Below, piece by piece: positions 61,385 to 64,000 of a DNA stretch of 64,000 nt. The stretch is taken from the NCBI RefSeq assembly GCF_000284595.1, contig NC_017671.1:529001-593000 (forward strand). The letters run 5' to 3'. Source of the stretch: Stenotrophomonas maltophilia D457. GTDB taxonomy: Bacteria; Pseudomonadota; Gammaproteobacteria; Xanthomonadales; Xanthomonadaceae. The position numbers were made by a program, and so were the translations under genes. The notes under the pieces were generated by a model. The model saw only the letters and a program-made list of their open reading frames with translations, had not been told where the DNA came from and made no database searches. Each line of letters begins with the position of its first letter. Position 1 is the first letter of the stretch.

Positions 61385-61490
61385 TGGGAGGCAGGGGGCC
61401 TCAGCCAGGACACGCCGTAAACCCATCCATGGGGGCTCGATGGCGCCATCCTTGGCGCCAACGGTCCTGGCTGAGGCCCCCTGCCTCCCA
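61385..61490. repeat. Family B element, copy 2
   Basis: 27-bp perfect arms (61385-61411, 61464-61490) around the 52-nt core (61412-61463). The core has CCCAT-CC-ATGGG (61422-61433) and TGGCGCCA-TCCT-TGGCGCCA (61441-61460). It starts 29 bp after the peptidase stop codon. Confidence 0.82.
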
Positions 61491-61542
61491 TGACAGTTTC
61501 CTGCGGGCGCGGACGCATCAGACCCCAAGGCGGGAGCAAGGG

Positions 61543-61629
61543 CAAATACAAAAGCAAAAGCAAAAGCAAAGCCAGGAATTGCGACTTCGGCTTTTGCCTT
61601 TGAATTTGAATTTGAACTTGAATTTGATC
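61543..61629. repeat. AT-rich hexanucleotide tract
   Basis: (AAAAGC)n with variants at 61549-61573 and (TTTGAA)n with variants at 61598-61629, separated by GGAATTGCGACTTC. The AT content contrasts sharply with the surrounding DNA. The AAAGCC and GGCTTT ends can pair. It could be a slippage-prone tract. Confidence 0.7.
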
Positions 61630-61630
61630 T

Positions 61631-61661
61631 TTCTTCTCCCGGCTACCCGGCGGGAGAAGAA
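61631..61661. repeat. Hairpin TTCTTCTCCCG
   Basis: Arms TTCTTCTCCCG (61631-61641) and CGGGAGAAGAA (61651-61661) with a 9-base loop, directly after the hexanucleotide tract. Confidence 0.65.
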
Positions 61662-61680
61662 GGCGCAGGCAATGCTTGAA

Positions 61681-61788
61681 GCGGATGGGCATGGGGACAG
61701 CGCAGAACCGTTGGCGCCATGGATGGCGCCATCGAGCTTACATGGACGCATTTACAGCGTGTTCTGCGCTGCCCCCATGTCCATCCGC
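61681..61788. repeat. Family B element, copy 3 (inverted)
   Basis: 28-nt arms (61681-61708, 61761-61788) with two mismatches (one G-T, one A-C) around the 52-nt core (61709-61760) in inverted orientation. In the core reading direction, hairpin 1 is TGCGT-CC-ATGTA, held by two G-T wobbles, and hairpin 2 is TGGCGCCAT-CC-ATGGCGCCA. Confidence 0.8.
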
Positions 61789-61832
61789 CCTCGGTACTGC
61801 TACCGCGTGCTTTGTCACCCGGTAGCCAGCAA

Positions 61833-61861
61833 CAAAAAAGGACGGCGCGTCAGCGCCGTCC
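61833..61861 (-). terminator. rhlE terminator
   Basis: GGACGGCGC, GTCA, GCGCCGTCC preceded on the plus strand by a run of A, so on the minus strand it is followed by T. It lies just past the rhlE stop. Confidence 0.85.
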
Positions 61862-61912
61862 CTCGGTAAGAAGCCCCCGCGCAGCGGGAAGCACCCTCCC
61901 TGTCAGCGGGGA

Positions 61913-63346
61913 TCAGCCGGCGCGACCGCCGCCATTGCCACCGTGGCCGCGGCCACGGCCGCCACCATTGCCGCCACCGCCACCGCCACCGCCACGACGC
62001 TGGCCCTGACCCGCGCCCGCACCGGCACGCTGCTGGCCATTGCCACCGCCCTCGCGGCGGCCACCACCGGCCTTCTTCGGGCCAGCATGCGCATGGCGCG
62101 GCGCATCGCCGTGCGGACGGCGCGCGTGGCTCTTGCGCGGTGCGCGCTCACCGGTATCGTGCTCGGCCTTGCCCGGCGCACTGTTGCCCCAGCGGATCGG
62201 CGTCTGCAGCTCGAAGCCCGGCACATCGCGGATGTCCATGTCGCGGCCCAGCAGGCGCACGATCGCGCGCAGCAGCTTCACTTCATCCTGCGCCACCAGC
62301 GAAATCGCCTGGCCGGTCGCGCCGTTGCGGCCGGTGCGGCCGATGCGGTGCACGTAGTCCTCGGCCACCATCGGCAGGTCGAAGTTGATCACCTTCGGCA
62401 GCTCGTTGATGTCGATGCCGCGCGCGGCGATGTCGGTGGCCACCAGCACGGTCACGCGGCCGGCCTTGAAGTCACCCAGCGCACGCAGGCGCTGGCCCTG
62501 GCTCTTGTTGCCGTGGATCGCCGCGGTCTTGATGCCCGACTTTTCCAGGAACGTGGCCAGCTTGTCGCTGCCATGCTTGGTGCGGGCGAACACCAGGGTC
62601 TGCTCGCGGCTGTCCTGCGCCAGCAGGTGCAGCAGCAGGTCGCGCTTGCGGCCGGCGTCGACCGGATGCACGCGGTGGGTGATGGTTTCGGCCACGGTGT
62701 TCTTCGGCGTCACCTGGATCTGTTCCGGGTTGCGCATGAACTCCAGCGCCAACTGGCGGATGTTGTCCTCGAAGGTGGCCGAGAACAGCAGGGTCTGGCG
62801 GTTCTGCTTCGGCAGCTTGGCCAGGATGCGCTTGATCGACGGCAGGAAGCCCATGTCGAGCATGCGGTCGGCTTCGTCCAGGATCAGCACTTCAATGCCG
62901 GACAGGTCGACGCTGCGACGCTCAAGGTGGTCGATCAGGCGGCCCGGGCAGGCCACCAGCAGGTCCACGCCACGGCGCAGGATGTCCAGCTGGTTGCCCA
63001 TGCCGACGCCGCCGTAGATGCAGGCGCTGGGGATGCGCAGGTACTTGCTGTAGCCACGCAGGCTGTCATGCACCTGGGTGGCCAGCTCGCGGGTCGGGGC
63101 CAGGATCAGCGCGCGTGGCTTGCGCGGGCCGGCACGTACCTCCTGCGAGGCGGTGCCCAGGTGCTGCAGCAGCGGCAGGCCGAACGCGGCGGTCTTGCCG
63201 GTGCCGGTCTGTGCGCCGGCCAGCAGGTCGCGACCGGCCAGCGCCAGCGGGATCGCCTGCTGCTGGATCGGGGTCGGGTTTTCGTAGCCCTGCTCGGCGA
63301 GCGCGCGCAGCAGGAAGGGCGCCAGGCCCAGCGATTCAAAAGACAT
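61913..63346 (-). CDS. rhlE: DEAD-box RNA helicase, RhlE-like
   Basis: A 477-residue DEAD-box helicase. Motifs: GFENPTPIQQQAIP-like Q region (NPTPIQQQAIP), AQTGTGKT, PTRELATQV, LILDEADRMLDMGF, SAT, VLVATDIAARGIDI and HRIGRTGR. The core ends near residue 380, and the tail is rich in Arg, His and Gly (GGGGGGGGNGGGRGRGHGG), probably RNA-binding. RhlE-type helicases support ribosome assembly and cold growth. It is transcribed alone with a long leader. Confidence 0.94.
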   Translation of the reverse strand: MSFESLGLAPFLLRALAEQGYENPTPIQQQAIPLALAGRDLLAGAQTGTGKTAAFGLPLLQHLGTASQEVRAGPRKPRALILAPTRELATQVHDSLRGYSKYLRIPSACIYGGVGMGNQLDILRRGVDLLVACPGRLIDHLERRSVDLSGIEVLILDEADRMLDMGFLPSIKRILAKLPKQNRQTLLFSATFEDNIRQLALEFMRNPEQIQVTPKNTVAETITHRVHPVDAGRKRDLLLHLLAQDSREQTLVFARTKHGSDKLATFLEKSGIKTAAIHGNKSQGQRLRALGDFKAGRVTVLVATDIAARGIDINELPKVINFDLPMVAEDYVHRIGRTGRNGATGQAISLVAQDEVKLLRAIVRLLGRDMDIRDVPGFELQTPIRWGNSAPGKAEHDTGERAPRKSHARRPHGDAPRHAHAGPKKAGGGRREGGGNGQQRAGAGAGQGQRRGGGGGGGGNGGGRGRGHGGNGGGRAG

Positions 63347-63638
63347 TGAGTTTGCTCCAAGTACAAGAAACGCCTGTCCGAGCGGACAGACGGGGGCAGA
63401 TCAAACTGATCGGCTGACTCGGAGCGTTCCCGTGAACCGCGCTGCGAGAATTGGGTGCAGCCGGCACGAAGCGCAGGCTGGAATGCGTGACGAACGGCGT
63501 CGGAGTGGGGGCGGGCGAAGAGGGCGGACCCTGGTCGCCGGCGATCCCGGAGGGAAACGGACGGCCGCTGCAGACCCTGCAAGTCTAAACGATGTTCGAG
63601 ACTTCGCGCAAAAAGGCCTGTTCAGGTAGGGGCGTCTC
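63347..63638. other. Upstream region of rhlE
   Basis: No gene is supported. It contains an inverted repeat CTGTCC-GAGC-GGACAG near 63376-63391 in what is probably the 5' leader of rhlE. Cold-induced helicases often have long leaders, but no cold box is recognised. Confidence 0.4.
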
Positions 63639-63659
63639 TGCAGGGCTTGCAGCCCTGCA
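63639..63659. repeat. TGCAGGGC palindrome, second copy
   Basis: TGCAGGGC-TTGCA-GCCCTGCA. Same outer arms as 33700-33718, different loop. Confidence 0.65.
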
Positions 63660-63710
63660 CCCGCAGAGGCCAGAGCCACGTCAACGTCAAAAGCTGGCTT
63701 CCTGAGGGTT

Positions 63711-63812
63711 GGCGGGGTGGGTCCGGTTGAGGGGGGCGCCGTAAACCCATCCATGGGGGCTTGGTCGCGGCATCCATGCCGCTCACACCCCCTCAACCGG
63801 ACCCACCCCGCC
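63711..63812. repeat. Family B element, copy 4
   Basis: 25-bp perfect arms (63711-63735, 63788-63812) around the 52-nt core (63736-63787). Hairpin 1 is CCCAT-CC-ATGGG and hairpin 2 is GCGGCAT-CC-ATGCCGC. With its flanks it is an inverted copy of the block at 33541-33718. Confidence 0.82.
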
Positions 63813-63920
63813 TTCGACAGTTTTCCGCGATCTGTCGAATCTCATTCGATCAATTTCGGTGTCTGACGGATCTCGACGATGAATGATGTGGATGTTCGAT
63901 CAGTCATGGGGAACCTGTCG

Positions 63921-64000
63921 GGGGTGGGGCGGTGTGGGCGGGCAGGACCGTTGGCGCCATGGATGGCGCCATCGAGCCCCCAGGGATGGGTTTACGGCGT
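63921..64000. repeat. Family B element, copy 5, cut by the window end
   Basis: Left arm ending GGGCGGGCAGGAC at 63948 and the full 52-nt core (63949-64000), inverted. Hairpin 1 has a shorter CCCA/TGGG stem, hairpin 2 is TGGCGCCAT-CC-ATGGCGCCA. The right arm lies outside the window. Confidence 0.7.

Larger units (their letters stand above)
61356..61912. other. Non-coding repeat-rich region after the peptidase gene
   Basis: No credible gene. It holds family B copies 2 and 3 in opposite orientations, an AT-rich hexanucleotide tract, a TTCTTCTCCCG hairpin and the rhlE terminator. The open frames here are produced by the repeats. Confidence 0.75.

Noticed and set aside
61357-61869. A 170-codon frame across family B copies 2 and 3
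   Set aside because: It encodes the repeat cores and the hexanucleotide tract (KQKQKQ, LNLNLNLN) and has no independent support.
1-64000. Signs of a prophage, integron, IS element or tRNA-linked island
   Set aside because: No integrase, transposase, tRNA or attachment site was seen, and codon use is uniform across the genes.

Overview
The window is one contiguous stretch of chromosome from a high-GC gammaproteobacterium of the Xanthomonadaceae, most likely Stenotrophomonas (S. maltophilia group). The basis is family-level gene content (DUF3297, DUF3247, DUF6630 and DUF3016 proteins, BtuB under a cobalamin riboswitch, TonB receptors, a YjcE-type antiporter, motAB) and the many short palindromes headed by GTAG, which match the SMAG repeats described in S. 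maltophilia. I see no rRNA, tRNA, CRISPR, integrase or insertion sequence. About 56 genes are supported.

Layout. 0-6.3 kb: LytTR response regulator, lipoprotein, two-TM membrane protein, MpaB-type oxygenase, then a TetR regulator divergent from two overlapping MFS exporters with three CATAC-N5-GYATG operators between them. 6.4-16 kb: PepO-like M13 peptidase, an EAL protein with a degenerate GGDEF domain, a LysR-DoxX-YgiD module with a 9-bp inverted-repeat operator, and the YjcE antiporter. 16-25 kb: small conserved proteins, motAB, msrB, and a divergent Lrp/dadA-alr D-alanine catabolism locus. 25-38 kb: hybrid histidine kinase, rsmC/pseudouridine synthase/HAD operon, fabAB, dinB, an atypical metallo-beta-lactamase-fold protein, a LysR/NAD(P)-binding protein pair, a methyltransferase and gph. 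38-44 kb: riboswitch-controlled btuB, histidine phosphatase, TfoX C-domain protein, msrC, bioD and a MocR regulator. 44-52 kb: a periplasmic methionine-sulfoxide repair operon (msrB-dipZ-msrA) divergent from a two-component system, which converges on an RstAB pair. 52-64 kb: an asparagine-synthetase homologue lacking the glutaminase cysteine, phasin, queD, a large TonB receptor with an M14 peptidase, and an RhlE helicase.

The most unusual content is intergenic. Two families of about 95-108-nt elements each combine a conserved core (42 nt in family A, 52 nt in family B) with 25-28-bp arms whose sequence differs between copies but which remain complementary. Family A occurs four times at 54.1-54.9 kb, three of them inside a tandem 244-bp array. 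Family B occurs five times (33.6, 61.4, 61.7, 63.7, 63.9 kb), and its core folds into two small hairpins, so the whole element forms a three-way junction. Compensatory changes and strand-consistent wobble pairs suggest selection on structure. Further palindromes (SMAG, and GGGGTC...GACCCC elements) fill most gaps. SMAG GTAG heads supply the stop codons of six genes, and a SMAG pair appears to be translated at the end of bioD.
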